Assembly (NCBI GenBank): GCA_021806005.1
Contig: JAJZDM010000011.1
Span: 1 to 59,154, forward strand
Direction of reading: 5' to 3'
Source: Acidobacteriota bacterium
GTDB lineage: Bacteria > Acidobacteriota > Terriglobia > Terriglobales > Acidobacteriaceae
Length of the DNA: 59,154 nt
Below are positions 1 through 12,542 of this stretch, in pieces (the stretch's first letter is position 1; each line of letters begins with the position of its first letter). The position numbers and the translations under genes are program-made. Under the pieces are notes generated by a model. It worked only from the letters and a program-made list of their open reading frames with translations. It ran no database searches and had not been told where the DNA came from.

Positions 1-829
1 TTAACATTCGACCTCTCCCCCCTACCTGTGACACCCATCACAAGTCCAGCATTTCAGTTCTGACAGAACTTTCATTCTCCCTCTCAATACGCTGCAAGTA
101 CATGAAATACAACGTATTCAGGATCCAGACCCAGGCACAAATATGAGCGCTAATCGCGCAGCTCGTGCTGTATTCGGCTCAGCCGGACGCCCACCCCACC
201 CCGAAGCACCCGCCGCCACACCCCTTCCATGGCGTCTCTTCGCTCCCGCCAAAACAGTTCACGCAACGCCGCCGTTCGCCTCGGGAGGCCCTTCGTTCTG
301 TACTCTGCAGGACAGTGTGCCCCTGGGGCGACAAAAGGCCGGCCATCGACGGACCGACCAGAGAGAGGCAAAACCAACCCTCGCCGCTCGCTGTTGATGC
401 GTGGTCTGGACCAAGCGTGCGGCATCGCTCTCACTCCAACTCCAAAGGCAAGCCTGGCGAGGACTGGAGCTTCTGGATCTTTCTCGGACAGCCCCGGAGG
501 ATGGCTTCGGGCAGTGGATTCTTTGCTGAGCTCAAAGATAACGGATGCTTGGAGATATATGGACGGCCAGGAACAGGCCGTGTGACCAACTGGGGAAGAT
601 ATCTTCAGTGAAGCTGCCGATCCACGCCGCAGATGAGAACGACGCAGACCGACAAGGGGCGCCATCGAAGTTTCCCGATAATACGCCCGGCGCTGACGAC
701 TCCAGAACGGCTGCAGAGCCGATCTGTCTCCACTCCTGTAGTTGCAGTTCCTTACTCGCCGGGAAGCGGCCAGGAAGAGACGAAAAATGATCTCCATCAC
801 TGCTCAGCAGAGCACCGAGAGCCTTTTAT
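1..829. other. No gene recognised (left edge)
   Basis: Open frames exist on both strands here, but none shows a recognisable domain, a good ribosome binding site or a sensible protein composition. Their translations are rich in Arg, Ser and Pro, as expected for shadows in GC-rich non-coding DNA. No tRNA, riboswitch or repeat was recognised. The only neighbour is the minus-strand VWA gene ending at 830. Confidence 0.5.
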
Positions 830-2017
830 TTATTGACTTGCAGCCGCCCCCTGCGCATTCGGCTTGGAACTTCCGTCCACCTTGGGGAAGTATCCGGCAC
901 GCGTACGCACCCGCAGTCCGTGATATCCGCTCTCATCAGCCACCACATGGATGGTCCGGTAGCCGCCCAGCGACATCGGCCGGCTTGGGCGATATTCGAT
1001 CAAGTACTGCGACCGGATGTCCTGTGCTACCTTCTGCGCCACTCCATCGACATCCTGCAGCTTTTTGGGGAAGTAGGCCTGGCCGCCTGTCTGATCGGCC
1101 AACTGAAGGAGCACCTCCTTGGAGTGCTTGGCCGCTTTATGGCTCAGGTCCCCGCCAAAGAGCAGGCCAATGCAGTAAATCGACGGTCCGTCGAGTTGCT
1201 GCACCCTATGGATGGTCTCCTCCAACGTTGCATTGGAGGAGTTATCGTCGCCATCGGTGACGATCAAAAGCACCTGTTTGGGTTCTTTTGAGTTCTTGGC
1301 GAGGTAATCGGCCGACGCGATCACCGCATCATACAGCGCCGTTCCGCCCCCGGCCTTGATATAACTGAGCCCCTGCTGCAGCTTGACGATGCTGTTGGTG
1401 AAGTCCTGATCGATGTACGGTTCCGAGTTGAAGTCCACCAGAAACGCCTCGTCCTTTGGGTTGGAGAGCTTCACCAGGTTGAGCGCCGCTGCATCCACGG
1501 ACGGACGTTTATCGTACATCGAACCCGAGCTATCGATCAGGATCCCCAGCGAGATGGGCTGGTCCTCATGTCCGAACTCCACGATCTTCTGCAGCACGCC
1601 ATCTTCATAGACCTTGAACGCGCTCTCCGGCAGCGCACTCACCTGATGTCCTGAGGAATCAACCACGGACGCATTCAGCCGCACCAGATAGGCGTTGGTG
1701 ACCAGCGTATAGTTCCCATTCTGCTTGGTCACCACCTCTGACTGGCCGGGAAAATGCACTGGCCCTGGCTCCGCACTGGGCGCATCTGGCGAGGGCACCG
1801 GATCACTATCAACCGTCAGCGGCGTCGGCTGATGCTTCTGCATGACCGCGCTATGGGCGGACGGAGTCTGCGGCGCAACATCCTGACTCGCCGGCGTCTG
1901 ATCCGAATTCCCTTGGGCACAAGCCCCCGAGCCCCCGGCGAGCATCGCGCCGGAGAGCATGGTCCATGCCGCAATCCAAACCCATCTCTTCCCCTGATGA
2001 TGCACGGAACCTCTCAC
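830..2017 (-). CDS. Secreted VWA-domain protein (acidobacterial VWFA-related type)
   Basis: The protein has 395 residues. An N-terminal hydrophobic segment (about residues 12-34, ending in an Ala-Gln-like cleavage site) predicts export. A Pro/Ser-rich linker runs to about residue 95, then a von Willebrand factor A domain follows. Its metal-ion site is visible: DSSGS at 162-166, Thr226 in a GGGTALYD stretch, and a TDGDD strand near 254-258. VWFA-related proteins of this form are abundant in Acidobacteriota and usually have no assigned function; metal-dependent protein binding outside the cytoplasm is the likely role. The start is GTG at 2017, and a second in-frame GTG at 2005 is almost as good. 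It is divergent from the pyrophosphatase gene and not in an operon. The domain call is firm and the biological role is unknown. Confidence 0.85.
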   Translation of the reverse strand: MRGSVHHQGKRWVWIAAWTMLSGAMLAGGSGACAQGNSDQTPASQDVAPQTPSAHSAVMQKHQPTPLTVDSDPVPSPDAPSAEPGPVHFPGQSEVVTKQNGNYTLVTNAYLVRLNASVVDSSGHQVSALPESAFKVYEDGVLQKIVEFGHEDQPISLGILIDSSGSMYDKRPSVDAAALNLVKLSNPKDEAFLVDFNSEPYIDQDFTNSIVKLQQGLSYIKAGGGTALYDAVIASADYLAKNSKEPKQVLLIVTDGDDNSSNATLEETIHRVQQLDGPSIYCIGLLFGGDLSHKAAKHSKEVLLQLADQTGGQAYFPKKLQDVDGVAQKVAQDIRSQYLIEYRPSRPMSLGGYRTIHVVADESGYHGLRVRTRAGYFPKVDGSSKPNAQGAAASQ

Positions 2018-2306
2018 GGATCTTGATCATCCTCTTCTGACTTTCCGGCTCTGGCTACCTCTTTCCATGGCGATGGCAGCCGCTCCTTCAATGTACGCTA
2101 TCCGCCCCTCTCCCAAAGGGCCTTGGCCCGGCTTTCTAACCCCAAGGAGACTCTACCTGGGAGCCGGGGTGAATTTCTGCCTTTGATTGAAAAGGTTCCA
2201 TGCGCGTATGCTCTTATTCGCCCATTCGCCCGTGAATTCATGGGCGGTTCTGTGCCTGCTTTTTAATTCATCACTTTATAGAAAAGAATCAAGAGGAATT
2301 TTGTTC

Positions 2307-4631
<2,325 letters not shown>

Positions 4632-4640
4632 CCCCATCCC

Positions 4641-4680
4641 AACGCAAAGGCCGCCTCAAGATGAGGCGGCCTTTGCGTTT
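4641..4680 (+). terminator. Intrinsic terminator after hppA
   Basis: A perfect 18-bp stem (4641-4658 with 4662-4679) closed by a 3-base AGA loop, ending in GCGTTT. It begins 9 bases after the hppA stop codon. The stem is GC-rich in its upper part, and the short T-run is typical of GC-rich genomes. Confidence 0.9.
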
Positions 4681-4842
4681 GCCCGGGTGTGGCCCTGCGC
4701 TGGTCCCTGGGGCGGGCGCTCTGCGGTCAGCGGAGTCCGCCCGAAGAAGATTCGAGAGTGATCTGCATAAAATCTCGCCAACGATCGCCCCCGGCGTCTA
4801 TACTCATCCGCAAATCACTCCTCCACTCCCAAGGAGCCACCC

Positions 4843-5958
4843 ATGTCCAGCGTCCGGCTTCTCATCGGTACCCGCAAGGGAGCCTTCATCCTCACCGCAG
4901 ACGGTTCCCGAACAGACTGGGCCATCTCTGGACCATGCTTTCCCGGCTGGGAGATCTACCACCTGAAGGGTTCACCTGCGGACCCCAATCGCCTGTATGC
5001 CTCCCAGACCTCGAGTTGGTTTGGGCAGCAGATTCAGCGCTCGGAGGATGGCGGACTCACCTGGTCGCCGGTGAACAACGAGTTTCAGTACACGGGGAGC
5101 CCCGGCACCCACCAAACCTACGACGGCACAGCCCAACCCTGGCAGTTCAAACGCATCTGGCATCTTGAACCTTCGCTCACCGATCCCGACTCCGTCTTCG
5201 CTGGAGCCGAGGACGCGGGACTCTTCCAGACCAGCGACGGTGGCCTCCACTGGAGAGAGATCCCTGGCCTCCGCACCAGTGAGACGGGGCCTCGCTGGCA
5301 ACCCGGCGCGGGAGGCCTCTGCCTGCACACCATCCTCCTTCATCCCACCGATCCGGAGCGCATGGTGATCGCCATCTCCGCGGCCGGTGCGTTCCGGACC
5401 GACGATGCGGGCAAGACATGGAAACCCATCAACAAGGGTCTCTACTCCAAGTACCTTCCCGACCCCTCCGCCGAGATCGGCCACTGCGTCCACCACATCG
5501 CGATGCATCCCCAGAGGCCGGACACCCTGTTCATGCAGAAGCACTGGGATGTGATGCGCTCGGACGACGCCGGGGATCACTGGACAAAGATCAGCGGCAA
5601 CCTGCCTACCGACTTCGGCTTTGTGATCGATGTCCACGCCCACCAGCCCAACACGGTTTACGTCGTCCCCATCAAGAGCGACTCGGAACACTTCCCCCTG
5701 GATGGCCGACTGCAGGTCTTCCGCAGCCGGACCGGCGGCAACGAATGGGAGCCACTGACCCGCGGCCTGCCGCAGGAGCACTGCTACGTCAACGTGCTGC
5801 GCGACGCCATGGCTGTGGACACGCTGGAGGACTGCGGCATCTACTTTGGAACCACCGGCGGCCAGGTTTACTGCTCACCGGACGGCGGTGAGACGTGGAA
5901 GGCGATCACACATGATCTTCCGGCAGTGCTCTCCGTAGAGGTCCAGACTCTCCCATGA
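4843..5958 (+). CDS. BNR/YVTN beta-propeller protein (sialidase-like fold)
   Basis: A 371-residue protein without an obvious signal peptide. At least five Asp-box-like motifs (S/T-x-D-x-G-x-T/H-W) are visible: [32 protein letters not shown] and SPDGGETW. They mark the blades of a BNR-repeat beta-propeller like the VPS10/sortilin and photosystem assembly Ycf48 group. Catalytic sialidase residues were not identified, so enzymatic activity should not be assumed. The start has AAGGAG six bases upstream of the ATG. The stop overlaps the next start (ATGA), so it is translationally coupled to a MoaD/ThiS-like protein. The pairing suggests the two proteins act together. Confidence 0.8.
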   Translation: MSSVRLLIGTRKGAFILTADGSRTDWAISGPCFPGWEIYHLKGSPADPNRLYASQTSSWFGQQIQRSEDGGLTWSPVNNEFQYTGSPGTHQTYDGTAQPWQFKRIWHLEPSLTDPDSVFAGAEDAGLFQTSDGGLHWREIPGLRTSETGPRWQPGAGGLCLHTILLHPTDPERMVIAISAAGAFRTDDAGKTWKPINKGLYSKYLPDPSAEIGHCVHHIAMHPQRPDTLFMQKHWDVMRSDDAGDHWTKISGNLPTDFGFVIDVHAHQPNTVYVVPIKSDSEHFPLDGRLQVFRSRTGGNEWEPLTRGLPQEHCYVNVLRDAMAVDTLEDCGIYFGTTGGQVYCSPDGGETWKAITHDLPAVLSVEVQTLP

Positions 5959-6305
5959 AAGCCGCCACCGGGGCGCAGACCACCAGCATCACGCACCACA
6001 TCCGCGTCGATCTTCCGCTCCACCTGCGCCGGCTGGCGAACATCCCTGCCGACGCCCGGGATCTGATCCTCGAGGTCCCCGCCCCGGTAACCATCGCGTC
6101 CTGCCTCGACGAGCTTGAACACCGATTCCCCATGCTGCGCGGCACCATACGGGACCACATAACCCGCCAGCGACGCGCCTTCCTGCGCTTCTTTGTATGC
6201 ATGGAGGACTGGTCTCACCTGCCGACCGAAACACCTCTGCCCAAGCCAATCCTCGACGGCCGGGAGCCGCTGATCATCCTGGGGGCTATCGCCGGCGGAT
6301 ACTGA
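5955..6305 (+). CDS. MoaD/ThiS-like beta-grasp protein with a GGY tail
   Basis: A 116-residue protein whose middle and C-terminal parts resemble the ubiquitin-like MoaD/ThiS fold: [23 protein letters not shown], then a short strand-rich region and the tail [11 protein letters not shown]. True sulfur carriers end in an exposed Gly-Gly. Here a tyrosine follows, so thiocarboxylation would need trimming or does not occur. It overlaps the upstream BNR gene by four bases. It is longer than ThiS (about 66 residues) or MoaD (about 80) because of an N-terminal extension of roughly 35 residues. It is unlikely to be the ThiS partner of the ThiG encoded at 7959. Family assignment is moderate and function is unknown. 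Confidence 0.7.
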   Translation: MKAATGAQTTSITHHIRVDLPLHLRRLANIPADARDLILEVPAPVTIASCLDELEHRFPMLRGTIRDHITRQRRAFLRFFVCMEDWSHLPTETPLPKPILDGREPLIILGAIAGGY

Positions 6306-6453
6306 ACAGATGGCAATAGGCTTCACAAGCCGCAGGCTGGCGAAGCCATCCTCCCGCAGACGCTGAGGGCGCGAAGCAGGCCAGGCTCGACGCCTACCCG
6401 ATGGGCAGGCGAAGCTGCCGCAGAACCAGCGGCCGGACCCGTAAAATGAATTC

Positions 6454-7824
6454 ATGGCTCGTTTATATCCCTTCCGTGCCCTTCGTTATGACACCGCTCG
6501 CGTCGATATGGCGGAGGTTGTCACCCAGCCCTACGACAAGATCACCCCTGCCATGCAGGATGCCTACTACGCGGCCAGCCCTTACAACCTGATCCGAGTG
6601 ATTCTCGGCCGCCATCTCCCCACCGACACCGAAGCGGACAACGTGTACACCCGCGCCGCTGCAACGCTCCAGGAGTGGCGCTCCGAGGGCATTCTGAAGG
6701 AAGAGCCCGAACCAGCGCTATACGGCTACGCCCAGACCTATACCGTACCTGGAAGCACAGCGGAGGATGGAACCGGTACGATTCGCGAGCGCCGGGGATT
6801 TATCGCTCTCGGACAGCTCCACGACTACGCGGACCGTGTGGTCTACCGCCATGAACAGACCTTTCCCAAGCACAAGTCCGACCGCCTTGCTCTCTTCAAG
6901 GCCACCCGCGCCTACTGCGAGCAGATCTACATGCTCTACTCTGACCCGACCTTTACCGCGGAGCAGGCGATCTTCGAGTCCGGCGCCGCGCCCGACCTTG
7001 AGATAACGGATGAGTACGGCGTTCTGCACCGGGTATGGAAGCTCACCGAACCGGCCCTGATCACCCGGGTGCTGGAGGCGATGGCCGACAAGTGGCTGCT
7101 GATCGCCGATGGCCACCACCGTTATGAGACCTCGACGGCCTACATGCAGGAGCGCGCCTCCCAACTGGGGGTTGACCCCAATGCGCCGCCCAGCATCACC
7201 GCCACCGGCCTTCCCCAGCCGGCATTCCCCGAACAGGCGATGATGATGACCTTTGTCAACATGGACGCTCCGGGAATCACCATCCTGCCTACCCACCGCG
7301 TGGCCTACGGCCTCACCGGCTTCAGCGGCCGCGAGTTCGCCAGCCGCGCCGCGGAGTACTTCACCGTGACCGAGATTGCTCCCAAACCCAGCGGCCATGA
7401 CTCTGACACGGTCGCGCTGCTCCGCCGCCTGGAGCAGCATCCGGGTGTCGCCTTTATCGCCGCCACGGGCGACGGCTGCTTTCTGCTGGTACCCCGGTCC
7501 GCGGAAATTGCACCTCTGCTCTCCGGCCTCTCCGAACGCCAGCAGCAGCTCGACGTCACCCAGCTCCACAAGGTAGTTCTGGAGAAGATCCTGGGCATGA
7601 GCGAGGAGACGGTTCGGGCCGGCTCCCACATCCGCTATCTCCGCGAAGCCTCCGAGGCCCTGACCCAGGTAGGCAGCGGCGAAGCTGATGTTGCCTTCCT
7701 GATCAAGCCGGTGACCCTGGAACAGATGAAAGACATCTCCCTGAACCTGGAGGTAATGCCGCAGAAGTCCACCGACTTTTATCCCAAGCTACTGAGTGGC
7801 CTGGCCATGTACACGCTCGATTAG
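6454..7824 (+). CDS. DUF1015 family protein
   Basis: A 456-residue cytoplasmic protein of the DUF1015 (COG4198) family. It starts with the typical MARLYPFRALRYD segment followed by VTQPYDKITPAMQDAYYAASPYN. The conserved core LLIADGHHRYETS lies near residue 220. Members often sit beside serine biosynthesis genes, and some are described as possible HPr-kinase-like proteins, but no activity is established. Here it is monocistronic, between the MoaD-like gene and convergent thiG. No strong Shine-Dalgarno sequence precedes the ATG; the start is chosen because family members begin this way. Confidence 0.85.
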   Translation: MARLYPFRALRYDTARVDMAEVVTQPYDKITPAMQDAYYAASPYNLIRVILGRHLPTDTEADNVYTRAAATLQEWRSEGILKEEPEPALYGYAQTYTVPGSTAEDGTGTIRERRGFIALGQLHDYADRVVYRHEQTFPKHKSDRLALFKATRAYCEQIYMLYSDPTFTAEQAIFESGAAPDLEITDEYGVLHRVWKLTEPALITRVLEAMADKWLLIADGHHRYETSTAYMQERASQLGVDPNAPPSITATGLPQPAFPEQAMMMTFVNMDAPGITILPTHRVAYGLTGFSGREFASRAAEYFTVTEIAPKPSGHDSDTVALLRRLEQHPGVAFIAATGDGCFLLVPRSAEIAPLLSGLSERQQQLDVTQLHKVVLEKILGMSEETVRAGSHIRYLREASEALTQVGSGEADVAFLIKPVTLEQMKDISLNLEVMPQKSTDFYPKLLSGLAMYTLD

Positions 7825-7878
7825 AGAACCAGTCGCGCAGGGATACCGACCGGGCACAGGTCATCTAAGGGCGAAAAC

Positions 7879-7904
7879 GGGCCAGGGACGCGAGTCCCTG
7901 GCCC
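7879..7904. terminator. Hairpin terminator with GCGA tetraloop
   Basis: An 11-bp perfect stem (7879-7889 with 7894-7904) capped by a GNRA-type GCGA tetraloop, in the gap between convergent genes. The plus-strand downstream base run is GTCTGC, not a T-run, so termination may be Rho-assisted or bidirectional. It is preceded by AAAA on the plus strand, which supplies a U-run for minus-strand transcripts arriving from thiG. Confidence 0.65.
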
Positions 7905-7908
7905 GTCT

Positions 7909-7947
7909 GCAATCTATGGATGCCCCTCTGGCGCGGCCATAGATTGC
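7909..7947. terminator. Second hairpin in the convergent gap
   Basis: An inverted repeat GCAATCTATGG / CCATAGATTGC (11 bp, 7909-7919 with 7937-7947) with a 17-base loop. It lies just beyond the thiG stop codon on the minus strand. It probably works with the neighbouring hairpin as a transcription barrier. Confidence 0.5.
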
Positions 7948-7958
7948 CGCTTTCAAAC

Positions 7959-8729
7959 CTACCTGGAGATACCCTCCAGCGGGGAGCTGGCGGTTGCGTA
8001 TAGCTTCTTCCCCATCCTTCCGGCAAGAAAGGCCTCTCGTCCGGCCTCCACGGCCTTCTTCATCGCACTGGCCATCACCACCGGCTGCTTGGAGGCCGCC
8101 ATTGCGGTATTCAACAGCACCCCATCAAAGCCCATCTCCATCGCCAGCGCAGCGTCGCTGGCAGTACCCAGGCCCGCATCCACGATGAGCGGAACGCCTG
8201 TAATCAGTTCGCGCATCATGCGCAGCGTGTAGGTGTTGGCGATTCCCAGGCCCGTCCCGATCGGCGCGCCCAGGGGCATCACGGCGGCTGCTCCGGCATC
8301 GATCAGCCGCTTTGCAAACACAATGTCATCCGTGGTATACGGCAGTACGGTAAAGCCTTCCTTGACCAGCACCCGGGTAGCTTCAACTGTCGCTTGAACA
8401 TCCGGATAGAGCGTCGCCATATCGCCGATCACTTCAATCTTCACCCAGTCAGAGAGCCCCACCTCACGCCCCAGACGGGCGGCGCGGATCGCCTCCTCAG
8501 CGGTAAAACAACCCGCCGTATTGGGCAGCAGGAAATATCTCTTCGGGTCGATGAAGTCCAGCAACGACTGCTTGGTCCGGTCCAGTTCCACGCGCCGGAC
8601 CGCAACGGTCACCATCTCCGCTCCGGATGCCTCGATGGCGGCACTGGTCTCCGCGCCATCCTTGTACTTCCCGGTTCCAACGATCAGTCTCGAGGCAAAT
8701 GTTCTACCTGCAATCTTCAGTTCGTCCAT
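7959..8729 (-). CDS. thiG: Thiazole synthase
   Basis: Forms the thiazole phosphate moiety of thiamine from deoxyxylulose 5-phosphate, dehydroglycine and ThiS thiocarboxylate. The 256-residue protein shows LIVGTGKY near residue 15, the Schiff-base lysine in [10 protein letters not shown] (Lys97), [14 protein letters not shown] and the phosphate-binding [27 protein letters not shown]. The TIM-barrel length is normal. The start MDELKIAG at 8729 matches the family; an ATG three codons further out (8738) also fits. The frame stays open far upstream, but that extension has no family support. No thi genes flank it, so thiS, thiH/thiO and thiF must lie elsewhere. Confidence 0.95.
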   Translation of the reverse strand: MDELKIAGRTFASRLIVGTGKYKDGAETSAAIEASGAEMVTVAVRRVELDRTKQSLLDFIDPKRYFLLPNTAGCFTAEEAIRAARLGREVGLSDWVKIEVIGDMATLYPDVQATVEATRVLVKEGFTVLPYTTDDIVFAKRLIDAGAAAVMPLGAPIGTGLGIANTYTLRMMRELITGVPLIVDAGLGTASDAALAMEMGFDGVLLNTAMAASKQPVVMASAMKKAVEAGREAFLAGRMGKKLYATASSPLEGISR

Positions 8730-8738
8730 AACTCCCAT

Positions 8739-9178
8739 TCTAGTGCAGTCCGCTTGTGGCCGAGGTCCGGGCGGATGGTAACCACGTCTTTCCTCCAGCA
8801 GCAGATCGGGTGGTGATGCAAGCTTGCCTGTGCACGTCCCTTTGCGTTTGGCCGCATGCTCTGTTACATGCGCTACTATGCGCCTCGATAGGGCTCGCCT
8901 TTGAAAATCAGTCGGGAGGGAGTGGAAGACCGCTCTTCTCCGTTTCTCCACCATCACTGCAAGATCCCACCCCAAACCGTAGCGAAGGTTGCCGACGAAG
9001 CGGGGCTTACCCATGACAAAGATTCCTTCGCGTACAGCATGGAACCTGCTGCCCCGCGCTCCAGCCCGCGCACGGCCCGCAACTCGGAACTGTCCAACGG
9101 CACCGGACTCGCAACCCCATTTCATCTTCAATCGCGCAATCAACGTACAAACTACGCGCTCGGCGCTATAGTGTTGGG
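8739..9178. other. Divergent intergenic region between thiG and the GH89 gene
   Basis: This 440-base region must hold the promoters of thiG (minus) and the GH89 gene (plus). It was searched by eye for a TPP riboswitch on the minus strand (a CTGAGA-type P3 loop and the ACCTGAxxxGG pattern) and none was found. No convincing gene was seen on either strand. Confidence 0.4.
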
Positions 9179-11422
9179 GTGCCTTCTCTCCCCTCCCTCC
9201 GCGGCGCCGGCCTCCTTCTCACCCTCGCTTGCTTCGTCCTCTCCGCCCAGAGCCCCGCTGCCCCGGCAACATCCTCCGTTGCCCCCGCCGAGGCCGTCCT
9301 GCAACGCCTCATTCCCCACCTCGCCCCCCAGTTTCATCTCACCCTCAAACCCAGCCATCCTGACGCCTTCCGAATCTCCGGAACCCCTGGCGCCATTCAC
9401 GTTGAGGCCGCTACCATCCCCACTCTCCTTTGCGGCGTCAACTGGTACCTGAAGTACGTCGCCCACCTCGATATCTCCACCAACGGGCTCCAGCTCGGCC
9501 CGCCCAACCTCGTCCTTCCCGCGCCCTCCGCGCCCATTGAAAAACCGGCTCTTTACAAGATCCGTTACGCCCTCAACGAGAACGTTGACGGCTACGCTGG
9601 CCCCTACTGGACCGATGCCCGCTGGCAGCATGAGATAGACATCCTCGCCCTCTCTGGAGCCAACGCCATCCTGATCGAACGCGGCACCGATCTTGTCCTC
9701 TACCAGACCTTGCGCGACGCAGGCTACTCCGACCTGGCCATCCGCAGATGGATCACGCAGCCCGCCCACCAGAACTGGCAGCTTATGGGCAACATGTGCT
9801 GCTTTGACGAGCCCATCTCTCTGGGACTCCTGCACAAGCGCGCAGCCTCCGCCCAGCGCCTCATCGCCAGCCTCCGCGCCCTCGGCATCACCCCGGTCCT
9901 GCCCGGCTACTACGGCATCGTCCCTGCAGACTTCGCCAAAGTCCACCCCGGCACCCACGTCATTGCCCAGGGTGACTGGAACGGCTTTCCCCGTCCCGGC
10001 TGGATCGATCCCCGCGACCCCAGCTTCATCTCCCTCGCTGCCAGCTTCTACCGGCACCAGCGTGACCTCTTCGGCGATACCTCCATCTATGACATGGAGA
10101 TCCTCCAGGAGGGCGGCTCCACGGGTGACGTCCCCGCCGGCGCCGCAGCCAATCTGATCCAGCTCGCCCTCGAGGCCGCTCACCCTGGCGCCCTCTGGTT
10201 CATGATGGCGTGGCAGAACAATCCGCTCCCGGCCATCCTCTCCGCCATAGACACCACCCATGTCCTCATCGCTGACATCGAGCAGGGCCGCATCGCTCGC
10301 AACGGCCGCGACCAGCAGTTCCAGGGTGCTGACTGGCTCTTCGGCGGCCTCTGGGAGTTCGGCGGCCGCACCACCCTCGGCGCACCCCTCTACGACTACG
10401 CCATCCGCTTTCCCAACATGGCCGCCAAACCCGGCTCCCACATCGTCGGCACCGCCCTGTTTACCGAGGGACTGGACACCAACCCCTTCGCCTTCGATCT
10501 ATACACCGAGATGGCCTGGCACAGGCATCCCGTCGACCTCGACGACTGGACCAGACAGTACGCCCTCCGCCGCTACGGCAGCCCTGCGCACAACAGCCAG
10601 CCCGACCCTCACGCCCTCCGCGCCTGGCAGATCCTCCTCCACACCGCCTATAGCTACCATGCCGGCGATGGCACGGCCAAGAGCGGCGGTGATGGCGAGT
10701 CTGCGCAGGACTCTCTCTTCAACGCCCAACCCGACCTGACCACCACCCACGCCGGCGTCTGGGCCCCCCTTGGCGCGCACTACTCCCTCACCGACCTTCA
10801 ACCCGCTCTGACCGAACTCCTCCAGATCGCACCCTCCCTCCGCCACACTGAGACCTACCAGTACGACATCGTCGACATCGCCCGCCAGGTGATGGCCAAC
10901 CAGGCTCGCGTTCTGCTCCCCGAGATCAATGCCGCCTACATCTCCGGCGACCGAGAGGCCTTCGTCGCCCTCACCCGCCACTGGATCCGCGACATGCGTC
11001 TCCAGGACAACCTTCTCGCCACCAACCAGTACTTCCTGCTCGGACGCTGGCTGAGCTACGTTCCACCCTGGGCTTCGTCCCCGGACGAACTCCGCCGTCT
11101 CAACTACGACGCACGCTCCATCCTCACTACCTGGGGCGGCCGCAAGGCCTCGGAGTCCAGCCTCCACGAGTATGCCAACCGCGACTATGCCGGCTTGACC
11201 TCCACGTACTACGCGCCCCGCTGGCAGCTCTACTTTCGCTCTCTGCTGGTCGCCATGGACACCCACACCACTCCAAAACCGATCGACTGGTACGCCTTTG
11301 GAGACGCCTGGAACCATCGCATGACCAGCTTCCCCGCCAACCCCAGCGGCGACCCCTACACCGCCGCCACCGCCATCGCCAACGATCTGGATCTGGCCCC
11401 CGATCAACCCCGCAACCCGTAA
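9179..11422 (+). CDS. Alpha-N-acetylglucosaminidase, GH89 (NAGLU-like), exported
   Basis: A 747-residue protein with an N-terminal signal peptide (about residues 1-27). An N-terminal alpha/beta domain is followed by the GH89 TIM barrel starting near [21 protein letters not shown], then an alpha-helical C-terminal domain. Glu307 (in [10 protein letters not shown]) and Glu430 (in ALFTEGLD) sit where the two catalytic glutamates of the family are expected. Conserved landmarks include [14 protein letters not shown], the MGNM segment, [11 protein letters not shown] and [13 protein letters not shown]. It should release terminal alpha-linked GlcNAc from glycosaminoglycans or glycoproteins in the periplasm. 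Translation starts at a GTG. An HGSNAT-like acyltransferase lies 4 kb downstream; in animals these two enzymes act consecutively on heparan sulfate. Confidence 0.93.
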   Translation: MPSLPSLRGAGLLLTLACFVLSAQSPAAPATSSVAPAEAVLQRLIPHLAPQFHLTLKPSHPDAFRISGTPGAIHVEAATIPTLLCGVNWYLKYVAHLDISTNGLQLGPPNLVLPAPSAPIEKPALYKIRYALNENVDGYAGPYWTDARWQHEIDILALSGANAILIERGTDLVLYQTLRDAGYSDLAIRRWITQPAHQNWQLMGNMCCFDEPISLGLLHKRAASAQRLIASLRALGITPVLPGYYGIVPADFAKVHPGTHVIAQGDWNGFPRPGWIDPRDPSFISLAASFYRHQRDLFGDTSIYDMEILQEGGSTGDVPAGAAANLIQLALEAAHPGALWFMMAWQNNPLPAILSAIDTTHVLIADIEQGRIARNGRDQQFQGADWLFGGLWEFGGRTTLGAPLYDYAIRFPNMAAKPGSHIVGTALFTEGLDTNPFAFDLYTEMAWHRHPVDLDDWTRQYALRRYGSPAHNSQPDPHALRAWQILLHTAYSYHAGDGTAKSGGDGESAQDSLFNAQPDLTTTHAGVWAPLGAHYSLTDLQPALTELLQIAPSLRHTETYQYDIVDIARQVMANQARVLLPEINAAYISGDREAFVALTRHWIRDMRLQDNLLATNQYFLLGRWLSYVPPWASSPDELRRLNYDARSILTTWGGRKASESSLHEYANRDYAGLTSTYYAPRWQLYFRSLLVAMDTHTTPKPIDWYAFGDAWNHRMTSFPANPSGDPYTAATAIANDLDLAPDQPRNP

Positions 11423-11434
11423 CCGCTTGGCACG

Positions 11435-12430
11435 CTACTTGAGCGATTGCTGCTGCTGGGCCTGTTGGGCGCGGCGGGAGAGGGGCGGGGGTTGCTCAGG
11501 CAGGGCTTGGGCTCTTTCCACCAGCATCGACCAATCTTCGGGGATGGGGAGTTCGCGGTCGAGCGGTGGGCTGCCTTCACTGGGCTCCACGCGAACGGCT
11601 ACGCTCAGCTCGCTCCTGGTTCGGCCGCGGTAGATGCCGTGGGTCGGCGGAACGTCGGCGTAGTCGCGGCCGATGGCGGTGCGGATGTGGCGGTCGCCGG
11701 CGGTGAGGTTGTTGGTAGGATCGAATCCGATCCAGCCGAGTTCCGGAAGAAAGGCCTCGACCCAGGCGTGGGTGGCAGAGGCTACGGAACGGTCGCGGTC
11801 GCGGTCGCCGTGGTAGAGGTAGCCACTGACGTAGCGGCAGGGAATCTTGAGCTGCGAACGAACCAGCGAGATCATGACGTGGGAGAAGTCCTGACAGACG
11901 CCAGCCCTGGAGGAGAGCGCCAGTTCGATGGGAGAGTCGACCTTGGTAGCGTTGGGCTTATAGTCAAAGTATTCGTAGAGTTGGGCGTTGAGCCGGCGCA
12001 GGGCGCTCAGAGGATCGCCCTGGCGACATAGGCCAAGATGCTTGCCGAGGGATTCGATCTCCGGTGTAAAATGAGCGAACTCGCTGGGAAGGAGCATCTC
12101 CCAGAAATCGCCCTCGTGGACCAGAGCGTCGAGTTCATCCCAGGAGCCTGGGTGGAGGGAGCCAGGGATGGGCGCGTGGGCTGCCATCTCGACAACGGAT
12201 TCAGCCACGATCACGAGTTGGACGTGCTGACCTGGAATGTCGAAGAGGTGGACGTGGTTGGCGAAGTGATCGCGATGGCTGAAGACGCGGCAGCGCGGGC
12301 TGACGGAAAGATGAAAGGTGAGGCAGCGCTGTTGGATGTCAGAGCGCGGGTGCATCCGCGTCTCCATGATGCTTTCGCTGACGGGCGTCTTGTAGACAAA
12401 CTTGGTCAGATGGCGGATCGAGTAGTACAT
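11435..12430 (-). CDS. Transglutaminase-like cysteine peptidase (COG1305 type)
   Basis: A 331-residue protein. It begins with the N-terminal bacterial transglutaminase domain (MYYSIRHLTKFVYKTPV..., about 1-85). The catalytic domain follows, with the triad visible: Cys in SRAGVCQDFSHVM, His in ATHAWVEAFLP and Asp in WIGFDPTNN. The start at 12430 has AGGAGGG five bases upstream; the in-frame start at 12466 lacks such support. It is last in the conserved ATP-grasp / alpha-E / transglutaminase operon. In this family the enzyme is thought to hydrolyse or transfer amide bonds of a peptide made by the ATP-grasp ligase, but the substrate is unknown. Its stop is 13 bases from the convergent GH89 stop. 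Confidence 0.9.
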   Translation of the reverse strand: MYYSIRHLTKFVYKTPVSESIMETRMHPRSDIQQRCLTFHLSVSPRCRVFSHRDHFANHVHLFDIPGQHVQLVIVAESVVEMAAHAPIPGSLHPGSWDELDALVHEGDFWEMLLPSEFAHFTPEIESLGKHLGLCRQGDPLSALRRLNAQLYEYFDYKPNATKVDSPIELALSSRAGVCQDFSHVMISLVRSQLKIPCRYVSGYLYHGDRDRDRSVASATHAWVEAFLPELGWIGFDPTNNLTAGDRHIRTAIGRDYADVPPTHGIYRGRTRSELSVAVRVEPSEGSPPLDRELPIPEDWSMLVERAQALPEQPPPLSRRAQQAQQQQSLK

Positions 12431-12542
12431 CGGTCCCTCCTGCGATGGCGACAGCGTGCTTTGCATTGCTTCTTCGTCTTCCTGTTTTGCTCAGACTGTT
12501 CAGCGAGCGGTTGGGACTTCCCAGCAGCGAGATGACAGGCAG

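Noticed and set aside
150-800. 216-codon minus-strand frame near the left edge
   Set aside because: Arg-rich, no recognisable domain, no ribosome binding site, and overlapped by several similar frames on the plus strand.
8730-9143. N-terminal extension of the thiG frame
   Set aside because: It would add about 135 residues not found in ThiG proteins. The family start MDELKIAG is internal, and the extension has a non-coding composition.
8739-9178. Possible TPP riboswitch upstream of thiG
   Set aside because: None of the conserved TPP aptamer blocks could be found on the minus strand.
9152-10441. 429-codon minus-strand frame opposite the GH89 gene
   Set aside because: Gly/Val/Glu-rich shadow of a high-GC gene; the plus strand has clear GH89 motifs.
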